Made by a program: the position numbers and the translations under genes. A model generated the notes under the pieces. That model did not search any database, had not been told where the DNA came from, and worked only from the letters and a program-made list of their open reading frames with translations. From contig NZ_JAKLOY010000002.1 of NCBI RefSeq assembly GCF_023652955.1, positions 186,001-250,000 on the forward strand: 64,000 bases of DNA, in the 5' to 3' direction. This document shows positions 16,901-25,312 of the stretch, piece after piece; within the stretch, counting starts at the first letter, position 1; the number at the start of each line of letters is the position of its first letter. This DNA is from Geomonas sp. Red32. GTDB taxonomy: Bacteria > Desulfobacterota > Desulfuromonadia > Geobacterales > Geobacteraceae.

Positions 16901-17701
16901 GGCAAGTCGGTGGACAGCCCACAGGCGACCAAGCTTCCGGTCAAACTGGCGGTGGCGCTTCTCAAGGACCGCAAGGGGGAAATCCACCTCGACCTGCCGG
17001 TCACCGGACGCACCGACGATCCCCAGTTCAGCGTCTGGGGTGTGGTATGGCAGGTGCTCAAAAACCTCCTCGTGAAGGCAGCCACCTCGCCCATGGCGCT
17101 TTTAAGCTCCATGTTCGGCGGAGGTCACGACTTCACCGCGGTCGATTTCGCTCCCGGCTCCGACCGGCTGGCGAAGAACGAGCAGGACAAGCTCGAGAAG
17201 CTCGGCAAGGCTCTCATCGACCGCCCCGCCCTCACCCTCGAAATGTCCGGATACGTGGACCGGGATATCGATGCCGAAGGGTACCGTAACGAAATGCTGA
17301 TGAAGAAGATGAAGGGTGAGAAATTCCGCAAACTGGTCAAGGAAGGAAAGACCAAGCAGGGGCAGACCCAGGAGCAGACGGCGATCCTGCCGGAAGAGTA
17401 TTCCAGCTACCTGAAGGCGGTCTACCAGAAGGAGAAGTTCCCCAAACCGAGGACGGCCCTGGGATTTTTGAAGGATCTTTCCGACGAGGAGATGAAGAAG
17501 CTGATCCTCACCCATACGTTGGTGGGTAACAACGAACTGCAGGCCCTGGCCAGGGAACGGACGGCGGCGGTGAAAACTTTCCTGACGACGGAGGGGAAAG
17601 TTCAGCCCGAAAGGCTGTTCGAGGTGACTTCAGACATATTCAAGCCGTCCGCCAAGGGAGGCCCGGGGGGAAGGGTCGAATTCACGGCCAAGGTGAAGTA
17701 G
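13910..17701 (+). CDS. Large DUF748/AsmA-like envelope protein
   Basis: A 1263-residue protein with one N-terminal transmembrane segment (WTSLAIAVIVAGILIGLPPL) and a long periplasmic beta-rich body with repeated AsmA/DUF748-like motifs (SLPKRAVIVREIRVVSPYV, LGKLAIKAGKLHFSD). Two low-complexity linkers interrupt it, Lys/Glu/Ala-rich at about 342-387 and Ala/Pro-rich at about 797-864. The end (from about 1075, FAPGSDRLAKNEQDKLEKLG) looks like an OmpA-type C-terminal domain. AsmA-like proteins are implicated in lipid transfer and outer-membrane homeostasis, so that role is inferred. Its last 100 bases overlap the convergent kinase gene. Confidence 0.85.
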   Translation: MRINKKILGWTSLAIAVIVAGILIGLPPLVKYLAIKNIDEKTGRKSTIAGLSINPFTLRAEIKGFRLQEKGSGATFTSFSSATVSISPLSLPKRAVIVREIRVVSPYVHIVRDAVNHYNFSDLVTPSPKEPKKEKEKSTLFSLNNIIVSKGSIDFEDSAISPARNHRLRGIEIALPFVSDLPYLADRYVTPHLKAEVNGSPFEFKGRLKPMTKAVEATLDLSVNQVDVPFYLGYLPFPPPVKVVSGHFSSNLEIGYRVDEKKGPDVTVKGTLGLDKASVREYGGAPLASVDRLAVKVNQASLFTRVIDLASAEMEGWEVYADRDRVGKWNFQKLHAPSQPAERTAAKAAKAEPGKKGGEEAAKEEDKKEEAKKKAQEKKEAGSKETPPLDLRLGKLAIKAGKLHFSDQVPAKGFRTELQAIDLEMRDFSLRGGHKAPVDFGFKTARGEKAVLKGEVALEPTSFAGQLTLSGIPLQDYYPYLSGSLAAPVSGILSASSHISYDEKRGLLLDKTQVKGERLAAPFGQGDGVKLAEAVLGGISLDLKQNKAVVERVDLKGGNIALTALKGGGYTYQTLLKPGEKPAPTGKPAKKAPHEKKASPFSYRVGKITGTTFSVKFTDKNNEEEPVFSLNRLNFSVGGVTGPKLGSMPIAISSGYGSKGSLSANGVVAVEPVRFKGKVDLHRIPIRDFDPYIPEDTNVFIADGTIDTSVALDLVKGETGLKGSFSGSLGVNSFYCQDLELNEDLLKWESLQMDQVNGTLSPFTLAINEVALSNFYSRVIVEKDGTLNLQHLRDEQEPPAATQGAATAKAQAPPAAAAKTAASASAPAAPAAPAHPSGSQPTPAALAAGVPAVTAGGESTAQPHPVRIDTITIQGGTMAFTDRHLQTTFDTTFYNLGGRVSGLSSQAKTVADVDLRGNLENHSPLSIKGVINPLRGDLFLDLKIAFNDIELSPFTPYSDTYLGYNLDKGKLFLDLAYKIDKKALTSQNKVFIDQFTFGKSVDSPQATKLPVKLAVALLKDRKGEIHLDLPVTGRTDDPQFSVWGVVWQVLKNLLVKAATSPMALLSSMFGGGHDFTAVDFAPGSDRLAKNEQDKLEKLGKALIDRPALTLEMSGYVDRDIDAEGYRNEMLMKKMKGEKFRKLVKEGKTKQGQTQEQTAILPEEYSSYLKAVYQKEKFPKPRTALGFLKDLSDEEMKKLILTHTLVGNNELQALARERTAAVKTFLTTEGKVQPERLFEVTSDIFKPSAKGGPGGRVEFTAKVK

Positions 17702-19734
17702 AAGGAGGCCCCGGCTCCCGCGGTGCTGTCGCACCAGATTTCCCCTCCCATGCGGGCGAGCGACCTCTTGACGATGGCCAGGCCAAGGCCGTGACCGGCA
17801 AAGGTGTCACGGTCGCAAAGCCTCTGGAAGGGCATGAAGAGCCGCTCGGCGAGTTTCATGTCGAAACCCGGGCCGTTGTCGCGGACAAAACAGACCCCGT
17901 CCTCACACCCGAAGCTGATGGTGGCGGACGGGGTTTTTGCGCTGTACTTCCAGGCGTTCCCCAGCAGGTTCTCAAGGACGCTCGTCAAAAGCGAACGGTC
18001 GCCGACAACCACCACCCCCGGCTGAACCCGGATCGCGACCTCACGCCCCTGACCGGCGACCCGCAATCCCTCCAGGATCTCCCCGGCCATTTCGCTCAGG
18101 TCCACCCGCTCAACCTTCAGCTCCGAGGCCCTCATCCCGGAGAAGTCGAGGATGCGGTCGAGAATCGCCTCGATCCTCGCCCCCCCGTCGATCATCGCGC
18201 CGAGATACCCCTTCGCCGTGTCGTCCAGCTTATCCCGATAGCCCTCCAGCAGCAGATCTCCGTAGCCGTAGATCAACCGGAGCGGTGTCCTCAGGTCGTG
18301 CGTCATGGAATCGTAGAGGAGCTCCAGCTCCTCCCGGGCCTGGCGCAATTCGGCCGTCCGCTCGTCCACCCTCCGCTCGAGAAGTTCGGAAGCCCCCCGC
18401 AGCTCTGCCGCAAGGCGGCGTTCGTTGGCGAGCCGCATGGCGTTTCTCACCGCAACACCGATCATGGAGGCGACGCCGTTGACGAGATTGAGATCGCTCT
18501 GCAACAGATCCCCTTTCCGGTCGGGATCGTCCACCACCAGGATCCCCAGCGGCTCCCCTTCGCAGACGATGGGGACGCAGATGAACGACTTGACGCTGTA
18601 GAAAAGGCAGTGCTCGGGGAGCATTTCCCCCCGGCCCTCCTTGACCAGAACGGGTCGTCTGTCGAGGTAGCAGCGGGCGAGGAGGCATTTGGGGCGATCG
18701 GCGATCAGGGCATGTTCCCGGCGCTCCAGCGATATCCTCTCGTTCTCGGTCAACCCGAACCAGCTCCGCAGGACCAGGGCGTCGCCGCTCTCGTTGGCCA
18801 GCATGATGATCCCCCGGCCGTAGTTAAGCCTTTTGAGCAGGATCTGGTTAACGGTGGCGAGGACGTCGTCCAGTTCGGTCTTGCGGGATACCGCTTCGCC
18901 GATCTGGTTGATGAGGAGCGCGTTGTCGTAGTTCTCCTGGGCCAGGGCGAGGTGACGTAGGCTCAACTCGCGTCCCCGCTCGAAAGAGGCGATGAGGTAG
19001 CTCCGCTCGGAGCGCCAGGCCATGAAGGAAACCACCAGGTAGGCAGGAATAGGGAGCAGCAGGGATGCGGCGACCAGCGGGGTGAGTCCGTTCAACAGCA
19101 AGGCCGGAGCCGACAGGAGCAGGGTGGCCAGGGTGAAGCGGTGGGCGGATACCAGCCGGGAGGCCTCGGTCTCACGCCAGGTGATCCGGTAACGGCAGAC
19201 GGTCCCCCCGTGGAAGATGCATTCCGGATGCTCGATACTTTCGCAGTCGCGCTTGAGGAGAAGAAAGACGGCCTCGAAGTACCCCATGCGGTTTTGGCAC
19301 TGGTACAGTTTCTCCTCCACCCCATCCCGGTAGGTCACCGTCACCTCGATGGTACGGGGCCCCACCTTGCGGGTGGCGCTGCGGAAGGAGCGGCTGAAAT
19401 TGACGGAAAAGCGGTCGAGAAGGGAAAAGAGGATTTCGGGAGAGGTGAAACCGGAAAGGATGTCCCTCATGAAGGAATCGGAGACGGCGGCGTACCTTCC
19501 CGCCTCGCGGGCGATGCCGCGGTTGCCGCTCATCGCTACCAGCTTCTCGTGAAAAAGGTCGGCGTGGGTCTGGGTGAACCAGTGCCCGGGATCGGCCAAC
19601 TCGTGGTCCTGCATCCCGGCATAGGCCAGGAGCTCCCCCGTGTCGATCCGTGGGTACCTGTCTTGGACCAGTTTCAGAAAACTGTCGAAGATCCTGCTGT
19701 TGTACAGAGGCGTGTCAGGTGAAACCGCTGGCAT
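17602..19734 (-). CDS. Membrane sensor histidine kinase with GAF domain
   Basis: A 710-residue kinase. Residues 1-195 form a sensor module (PLYNSRIFDSF, IAREAGRYAA, HPECIFHGGTVCRY) shared with the kinase at 38816-41065. Two transmembrane helices follow (about 205-250), then a GAF domain (about 285-435), a coiled coil, and HisKA with H479 in MTHDLRTPLR. The HATPase has its N box at LENLLGNAWKYS and G boxes at DNGPGFDM and GHGLGLAIV. No receiver or partner regulator is adjacent. The 3' end overlaps the convergent DUF748 gene by 100 bp. The ATG at 19734 has only a weak ribosome binding site. Confidence 0.9.
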   Translation of the reverse strand: MPAVSPDTPLYNSRIFDSFLKLVQDRYPRIDTGELLAYAGMQDHELADPGHWFTQTHADLFHEKLVAMSGNRGIAREAGRYAAVSDSFMRDILSGFTSPEILFSLLDRFSVNFSRSFRSATRKVGPRTIEVTVTYRDGVEEKLYQCQNRMGYFEAVFLLLKRDCESIEHPECIFHGGTVCRYRITWRETEASRLVSAHRFTLATLLLSAPALLLNGLTPLVAASLLLPIPAYLVVSFMAWRSERSYLIASFERGRELSLRHLALAQENYDNALLINQIGEAVSRKTELDDVLATVNQILLKRLNYGRGIIMLANESGDALVLRSWFGLTENERISLERREHALIADRPKCLLARCYLDRRPVLVKEGRGEMLPEHCLFYSVKSFICVPIVCEGEPLGILVVDDPDRKGDLLQSDLNLVNGVASMIGVAVRNAMRLANERRLAAELRGASELLERRVDERTAELRQAREELELLYDSMTHDLRTPLRLIYGYGDLLLEGYRDKLDDTAKGYLGAMIDGGARIEAILDRILDFSGMRASELKVERVDLSEMAGEILEGLRVAGQGREVAIRVQPGVVVVGDRSLLTSVLENLLGNAWKYSAKTPSATISFGCEDGVCFVRDNGPGFDMKLAERLFMPFQRLCDRDTFAGHGLGLAIVKRSLARMGGEIWCDSTAGAGASFYFTLAVNSTLPPGPPLADGLNMSEVTSNSLSG

Positions 19735-20020
19735 TAAAACCCCGAGAGGAATTCAAGATAGGGGAGTCTACCCGACTTTCCCTCATTAAATCAATGAATT
19801 TGTGCTCAAGCCCCGCCCCCAAGGGGAGTAAACTTTCTCTTGCCCTGGTTAGGAAAAAAGAGTAAAAGACATACGTTATTAAATAAATATAATACACCAG
19901 TCGCAAACCAGTCATCGTCTCGTAGCTTTCAAGCTGTCCCGCAGTTCACGCAAAATCCGCTTCATCTCCGTGACAATCAAGGTTTTTATCCCCTGACAGA
20001 GGAAGCGGTCCGGTGTCATC

Positions 20021-21655
20021 GTGGCCCGCTCATGGAGTAACTACGCCGTGGACAAGGAACTGGACTTACAAAAATTCAATAAAGGGTGGTTGAGAAGGAA
20101 AAATCAGGACCGCGACCGGACGGACCGGAGGCTGCACGCCATCGCCACCGCCCTTGAGCAAATGGAGGGAGCGCAAACCCTCACCGAAACCCTCGCCCTC
20201 ACCGCGGACACCATCATCGCCAACTTCGGGATCTCCGGGCTGGCGGTGGCCCTGCGGAACGGGCAGGGAACCACCTGCCGGGCCGCCGGTCTCCATGGCC
20301 TGCCGGAGGAACTGGGTGAATTTCCCATCGATTCGCTCGATGCCTTCAGCACGGACACCCGCGTAAAGCGGAGTATCGCCTTCGATGCGAGGATGCATTC
20401 CCTGCTCCCCCACCTGACCGCCACCACCTGCAACATCTTTCCCCTGCAGTCGCTCGAGGGGGACCTCGGCTTTTTCATGGTCACCGACAGCCGCCTGAGC
20501 AAGGGGGAGATCATGATGATTTCCATGGTGGCCCACGCCGCGGCCGCGAAGTTTGCCCGCATCCTCAAGGACGCCGAGTACGAGAAGTCGAGCGCCCTCT
20601 CCCAGAAGCTCATCTCCCTGGCCAACACCCTGCTGGATCTGGATGGCAAGGACGAGCTCTACCCGGCCGTCCTCCGTATCGCCAGCGACCTCGTGGAAGC
20701 GTCGCAGGGGTCGGTCATGCTGGTCGACCCCGGCGGCCTGACCTTGCAGATTGCCTGCAGCGAAGGGCTCCCGGCAAGCCTCGCCCGCGACGTCACGGTC
20801 GAGGTCGGCTCCGGGATAGCCGGCACGGTAGCCGGAAACGGCGAACCGCTCCTGATCGGCGACATCGAGCAGGACCTCCGCGTCGGCAGCCGGATGCGCC
20901 CCCGCTACCGCTCAAAATCGCTGGTGAGCGTACCGCTCAAGGTAAAGGACCGGGTGATCGGCGTCCTCAACCTGACCGACAAGAAATCACTCGCTCCTTT
21001 CACCGAAACGGATCTCGAGACGCTGAGCTCCTTCGCAAACCTCGCATCCCTCATGATCGAACGGGTCTCCATGCTGGAAAAGTCGACCAGGTTCGAGATG
21101 CTGTCGGTAACCGACGCCCTCACCGGCCTGTACAACAGGCGTTTTTTGAAGAGCAGGCTGGAGGAGGAGATCAGCCGGAGCAAGCGCCAGGCATTGAGCC
21201 TCACCGTCCTGTTCATCGATCTGGACGGATTCAAGAGGTTCAACGACCTCTGCGGGCACCTGGCCGGCGACGACGCGCTCAAGAAAGTGGCCGAGATCAT
21301 CAAGACCACCCTGCGCGAAATGGATGTGGTCGCCCGCTACGGCGGCGAGGAATTCTGCGCCATCCTGCCGGACACCGGCAAGGGCGAGGCCTCGATCGTG
21401 GCGGAACGGATCCGCAAGGGGATCGAGCAGGAAATCTTCAATAATGGCACCCTGGCGGTCAGCACCCTTACCGCGAGCCTCGGCATCGCCTCCTTCCCCG
21501 AAGACGGAACCAGCTTCACCACGTTACTGCATGCCGCCGACATGGCCCTGTACCGCGCCAAGGCCGGAGGCCGCAACCGGGTCATGACCGCGCTCAAGGA
21601 AAACGAGGAGCCACCTCAAGGCTTCCGTCCCCGGCAGCAGATCATCGGGGTGTAG
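20021..21655 (+). CDS. GAF-domain diguanylate cyclase
   Basis: A 544-residue soluble protein that should make c-di-GMP. An N-terminal GAF-like region (about 60-180) is followed by a clear GAF domain (about 195-345) and a GGDEF domain (about 365-525) with the active signature RYGGEEF. The inhibitory I-site RxxD (REMD) sits five residues before it, so product inhibition is likely. I used the GTG at 20021; a GTG at 20048 is possible. A TATAAT hexamer at 19888-19893 in the 286-bp divergent region could be its -10, though no matching -35 is seen. The 3' end overlaps the convergent methyltransferase gene by 40 bp. Confidence 0.9.
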   Translation: MARSWSNYAVDKELDLQKFNKGWLRRKNQDRDRTDRRLHAIATALEQMEGAQTLTETLALTADTIIANFGISGLAVALRNGQGTTCRAAGLHGLPEELGEFPIDSLDAFSTDTRVKRSIAFDARMHSLLPHLTATTCNIFPLQSLEGDLGFFMVTDSRLSKGEIMMISMVAHAAAAKFARILKDAEYEKSSALSQKLISLANTLLDLDGKDELYPAVLRIASDLVEASQGSVMLVDPGGLTLQIACSEGLPASLARDVTVEVGSGIAGTVAGNGEPLLIGDIEQDLRVGSRMRPRYRSKSLVSVPLKVKDRVIGVLNLTDKKSLAPFTETDLETLSSFANLASLMIERVSMLEKSTRFEMLSVTDALTGLYNRRFLKSRLEEEISRSKRQALSLTVLFIDLDGFKRFNDLCGHLAGDDALKKVAEIIKTTLREMDVVARYGGEEFCAILPDTGKGEASIVAERIRKGIEQEIFNNGTLAVSTLTASLGIASFPEDGTSFTTLLHAADMALYRAKAGGRNRVMTALKENEEPPQGFRPRQQIIGV

Positions 21656-22419
21656 GTAAACCGCCGCGGGTCCTTGAAGAACGTGCGGAACTCGTCCACG
21701 AACTCCCGGTACCCCCCCTCGTATTCGCGGAAATCGTACCCGCTCTCCTTGGCGGCAACTTCGATCTTCTTTCCCCAATTGAACTCGTCCGTGCCGGAGA
21801 GTGCCCCGTAGATAAGGTGATGCGCCTCCATTTTCACCCTGATGTCGACGTAGCCGAGATCGTAGAGCAGGGAGTAGAGCTTTCTTCCGGCGTAGGGGTC
21901 GAAGTCCCTCTCCTGTTCAAGCCTCCCTACGATCGCCGCCACGGCCCTCTCCAGCCGTGCCGGTTGTCCGAAATGGTTGAGACAGTTGTGGTCGAGATCG
22001 ATGAGGCAGAGGATCCCGCCCGGCTTGAGTATGCTCGAGACGTTCTTCACGATGTCGGGGCTCTTGGTACGGTGATACTCCAGCAGGAAGCGGATCCAGC
22101 CGAAGTCGAAACGGCCCGCCGCTTCGAGCGGTGTCAGCAGGTCCACCTTGGTAAAGCTCGTCGCGTTATCAGCGTAATACTCGCGGGCAAAGCCCACCCG
22201 CTGATCGGAAAAGTCGAGCCCGACCGCCTCCCCTCCCGGCTGGGCGAGGGAAGCGAGCTTGCTGGTGGTCTTCCCCGATCCGCAGCCGACATCGACCACC
22301 CGCATCCCCGGCTCCAGCCCGGCCCAGCGGGCATCCCGTTCGGTCACTTCGTCGCCGGTCTTCAGATCCAGCCGGAGAGCCTCTTCATCGTTCTCCATGA
22401 GATAGCGTGCCTCGTCCAT
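21616..22419 (-). CDS. SAM-dependent class I methyltransferase
   Basis: A 267-residue Rossmann-fold methyltransferase with motif I VVDVGCGSGKTTSKLA, the acidic strand end GLDFSDQRVG, the motif 4 region FDFGWIRFLLEY and the post-motif LKPGGILCLIDLDH. The substrate is not identifiable; the fold resembles UbiE-like small-molecule methyltransferases. It is read convergently with the diguanylate cyclase (40-bp overlap) and divergently from the FadL-type porin. AGGAGGAAGCC lies just upstream of the ATG. Confidence 0.88.
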   Translation of the reverse strand: MDEARYLMENDEEALRLDLKTGDEVTERDARWAGLEPGMRVVDVGCGSGKTTSKLASLAQPGGEAVGLDFSDQRVGFAREYYADNATSFTKVDLLTPLEAAGRFDFGWIRFLLEYHRTKSPDIVKNVSSILKPGGILCLIDLDHNCLNHFGQPARLERAVAAIVGRLEQERDFDPYAGRKLYSLLYDLGYVDIRVKMEAHHLIYGALSGTDEFNWGKKIEVAAKESGYDFREYEGGYREFVDEFRTFFKDPRRFTYTPMICCRGRKP

Positions 22420-22546
22420 GGCTTCCTCCTGTTACTTCCACTACGATGATACGTCGCCGCCGCCCCCCCTTTCAACCCGCCCCGCCTCTTTCGGCTCCCG
22501 ATCCGCGTCCCTCGCATCGGCACCGCAAAAATTGGAGACTAAGGAA

Positions 22547-22575
22547 TTGCGCAGGCCGCTTCCTTTCCGTATACT
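22547..22575 (+). promoter_or_regulatory. Candidate sigma-70 promoter of the FadL-type gene
   Basis: TTGCGC (22547-22552), exactly 17 bases, then TATACT (22570-22575, 5/6). It ends 30 bases before the start codon. Confidence 0.5.
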
Positions 22576-22605
22576 CCTTAAAATTCCACGAAAACCGGGA
22601 GGGGT

Positions 22606-23847
22606 ATGAGGAATCGAGCATGGGCGATGGGGATGGCGGTCGCGGCGGCAATCGCGCTGGGACCGGGAACCATCACCTCGGCGCAGGCCGCGGGATATGC
22701 GATTTTCACCCAGGGTGCCTCGCCGCTTGGGCAGGGAAACGCGGTAACCGGGCACACCGACAGCCCAAGTACCGTCTTCTACAATCCCGCCCTCATGAAC
22801 CGCCTCGACGGGACCCAATTCGAGGTCGGTACCACCTTCATCGTTTCCAGCCATGAGTTCGACAGCGGCACCATCCCCGGCGAGAGCACCACGGACCACT
22901 CCACCTTCTTCCCCAGCACGGTCTACGCAACCCACAAGATCAACGATTCCTGGAGCGTGGGGCTGGGGATCTTCAATCCGTTCGGATTGGGCACCGACTG
23001 GAACGACCGCTGGGAGGGGCGCTACATCGCAACCAAGTCCGAGCTGACCACCTACGACATCAATCCGGCGGTGTCCTGGCGGGTCATCCCCTCGCTCACC
23101 GTGGCCGCAGGCCTCGATGTCATTCTGCTGGACGCCACCTTGGAGCGGCAGATCCCCTCGGTGGCCTTCTTCCTCCCCCCGGGGGCGGATATCGGCCAGA
23201 AATTCAAGGGAGACGGCACCGGCGTTGGCTTTAACGTAGGATTGGCGTACGACGTGACGGACACCGTCACAGTAGGGGCGTCCTACCGGAGCGAGACGAG
23301 GGTGGACATCAACGGGCACTCCAGCACCTCGCTGGGAGTCACCCCGCTGGACAGCCCGGGGAAGTCGAGCGTGAAACTGCCGCAGCAGGTGACGGCGGGG
23401 ATCTCGTACCGGCCGATGGAGCCGCTGGTGGTGGAGGCGGGGATCAGGTGGGAGGGGTGGTCGGCGTTCAAGGAGTTGAACGTGAACTTGGAGAGTGGTG
23501 CGCCGGTTCCGCCTTCCGAGCGAAACTGGCACGATACGCTGGGGATGAACGTCGGGGCGAAGTACCGGGTAAACGATACGGTGGCCCTGATGGGAGGGTA
23601 CATCTACGGAGAGAACGCGGTTCCGGATTCAACCTTCGACCCGTCGATACCGGATTCCGACACCCACATTTTCTGTACCGGGGCGGAGTTCTCCCTGCAA
23701 CGGGCGAAGCTCGCCCTCTCCTACGCATACCAGCACTACGTGGACCGGACCAAGAACAACACTATCGGCGCCCCCTTCGATCCCGCCAACGGCAGGTACA
23801 AAAGCGACGCGCACCTCGTCGCGGTAAGCCTTGGATACCGCTTTTGA
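22606..23847 (+). CDS. OmpP1/FadL/TodX-family outer-membrane transport protein
   Basis: A 413-residue outer-membrane beta-barrel. It has a signal peptide ending AQAAG at about 28-32, then a FadL-like hatch region (YAIFTQGASPLGQGNAV, VFYNPALMNRLDG with the conserved N-P-A). Alternating amphipathic strands follow, and it ends in a terminal aromatic (LGYRF), the usual barrel assembly signal. FadL relatives pass long-chain fatty acids or hydrophobic aromatics across the outer membrane; the ligand here is unknown. It has its own promoter and is followed by the 123-bp repeat array. Confidence 0.92.
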   Translation: MRNRAWAMGMAVAAAIALGPGTITSAQAAGYAIFTQGASPLGQGNAVTGHTDSPSTVFYNPALMNRLDGTQFEVGTTFIVSSHEFDSGTIPGESTTDHSTFFPSTVYATHKINDSWSVGLGIFNPFGLGTDWNDRWEGRYIATKSELTTYDINPAVSWRVIPSLTVAAGLDVILLDATLERQIPSVAFFLPPGADIGQKFKGDGTGVGFNVGLAYDVTDTVTVGASYRSETRVDINGHSSTSLGVTPLDSPGKSSVKLPQQVTAGISYRPMEPLVVEAGIRWEGWSAFKELNVNLESGAPVPPSERNWHDTLGMNVGAKYRVNDTVALMGGYIYGENAVPDSTFDPSIPDSDTHIFCTGAEFSLQRAKLALSYAYQHYVDRTKNNTIGAPFDPANGRYKSDAHLVAVSLGYRF

Positions 23848-23863
23848 TAATCTAGCCGGCTTT

Positions 23864-24391
23864 TTCCGGGATAAACGCGTGCGCCAGCAAGTTTAACGGC
23901 CGGCCGAGCAGTTTAAAAACTTTTTTCCGGAGATAAACGGCCGTCCCGGATTTTTTCGCGACGGTTTTTCCCGTTTCGAGATTTTTTTCCGGCGAAAACT
24001 CGAGCGCCGGCAAGTTTAGCGGCGGCTCGGGCAGTTTAAAAACTTTTTCCCGGAGATAAACGGCCGTCCCGGATATTTTCGCGACGGTCTTTCCCGTTTC
24101 CGGATTTTTTTCCGGCGAAAACTCGAGCGCCGGCAAGTTTAACGGCGGCTCGGGCAGTTTAAAAACTTTTTCCCGGAGATAAACGGCCGTCCCGAAGTTT
24201 TTCGCGACGGTCTTTCCCGTTTCGAGATTTTTTTCCGGCGAAAACTCGAGCGCCGGCAAGTTTAGCGGCGGCTCGGGCAGTTTAAAAACTTTTTCCCGGA
24301 GATAAACGGCCGTCCCGAAGTTTTTCGCGACGGTCTTTCCCGTTTCGAGATTTTTTTCCGGCGAAAACTCGAGCGCCGGCAAGTTTAACGG
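23864..24391. repeat. 123-bp tandem repeat array (4 full units plus partial ends)
   Basis: The marker CAAGTTTA occurs at 23888, 24011, 24134, 24257 and 24380, each exactly 123 bases apart. Units 24134-24256 and 24257-24379 differ at one base, while copies toward the porin gene are more diverged. Each unit holds several palindromes: ACGGCCGT, CTCGAG, AGTTT-AA-AAACT and a CCGGCG...CGCCGG hairpin. The array fills the 568-bp gap between two convergent genes. On the minus strand 123 is a whole number of codons and a frame stays open as a 41-residue repeat (LPALEFSPEKNLETGKTVAK and so on), but only TTG starts are available and no ribosome binding site is seen, so translation is doubtful. Confidence 0.9.
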
Positions 24392-24415
24392 CCGCCAGGG
24401 AGGATACGAGCCCAG

Positions 24416-25297
24416 CTACCGCTTGAGAAGGTACTGGCCGACCCAGTTGCTCGCGAACTGGTTGGCGATGCGGCCGCTGCGGTCCCCCTTCTTCTGGGAC
24501 CAGAGAATGGCGGCCTCCCGGCACTCGGGGGTCCAGGGAACCTCCTTTTCCAGCCGCTCGGCGAGTTTGCCGATCCACTGGCGGACAACTTCGAGGTACT
24601 GGTCCTGGCTGAAGGGATGGAAGGAAACCCAGATCCCGAACCGTCCGGAGAGGGAGATCTTTTCCTCCACCGCCTCGCCGTGGTGGATCTCCCCTTCCAC
24701 CATCATGGCACCCTTGTTGTCGCTTTCGTACTCGGGGATCAGGTGGCGGCGGTTGGAGGTGACGTAGATCAGCATGTTCTCGGGAGGGGCGTAGACCGAA
24801 CCGTCCAGGGCGCTTTTCAGCATCTTGTAGCTCGATTCGCCGACCTCGAAGGAGACATCGTCGGAAAAGATGACGAACCGGTACGGCTGCCCCTTCAATT
24901 GGTAGACGATGTCCGGCAGATGGATCAGGTCGTCCTTGTCCACCTGCACGACCCTCAGCCCGTCCGTTGCGTAACGCCTGAGAAGAGCACGCACCAGGGA
25001 AGATTTCCCGGTCCCCCTCGTTCCCCAGAGAAGGATGTTGTTGGCAGGAAGCCCCGCGAGGAACTGGAGGGTATTCTCCTCCACGATCTTCTTCTGCTTC
25101 TCGATGCCGAGAAGATCTTCCAGCCTGATCCCCTCGATGGACTCAATGGGCTCCAACGACCCCGAGAAGGAGTGACGCTTCCAGTTCGCCGCAGGCGTGA
25201 CGCTCCAATCGATGTCGGGAATCGGCTTGGGCAAAAGGTACTCGGCCGCTTCCAGAACCCTTTTCAACTGTCCGATCAATTCAGCATCCAGTTCCAC
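24416..25297 (-). CDS. DUF815-family AAA ATPase
   Basis: A 293-residue protein matching the DUF815 ATPase family in length and layout. It has the Walker A WGTRGTGKSSLV, the Walker B-like FVIFSDDVSFE, the sensor-1-like IYVTSNRRHLIPE and the conserved SLSGRFGIWVSFHPFSQDQY. Family members are AAA proteins of unsettled cellular role. The gene ends just beyond the tandem array and starts 15 bp downstream of the stop of the secreted-protein gene, so these two may be co-transcribed. Confidence 0.9.
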   Translation of the reverse strand: MELDAELIGQLKRVLEAAEYLLPKPIPDIDWSVTPAANWKRHSFSGSLEPIESIEGIRLEDLLGIEKQKKIVEENTLQFLAGLPANNILLWGTRGTGKSSLVRALLRRYATDGLRVVQVDKDDLIHLPDIVYQLKGQPYRFVIFSDDVSFEVGESSYKMLKSALDGSVYAPPENMLIYVTSNRRHLIPEYESDNKGAMMVEGEIHHGEAVEEKISLSGRFGIWVSFHPFSQDQYLEVVRQWIGKLAERLEKEVPWTPECREAAILWSQKKGDRSGRIANQFASNWVGQYLLKR

Positions 25298-25312
25298 GAC
25301 CTTCTCCTTTCG

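Noticed and set aside
23864..24391. CRISPR array
   Set aside because: Units are 123 bp, contiguous and near-identical throughout, with no unique spacers and no cas genes in the window.
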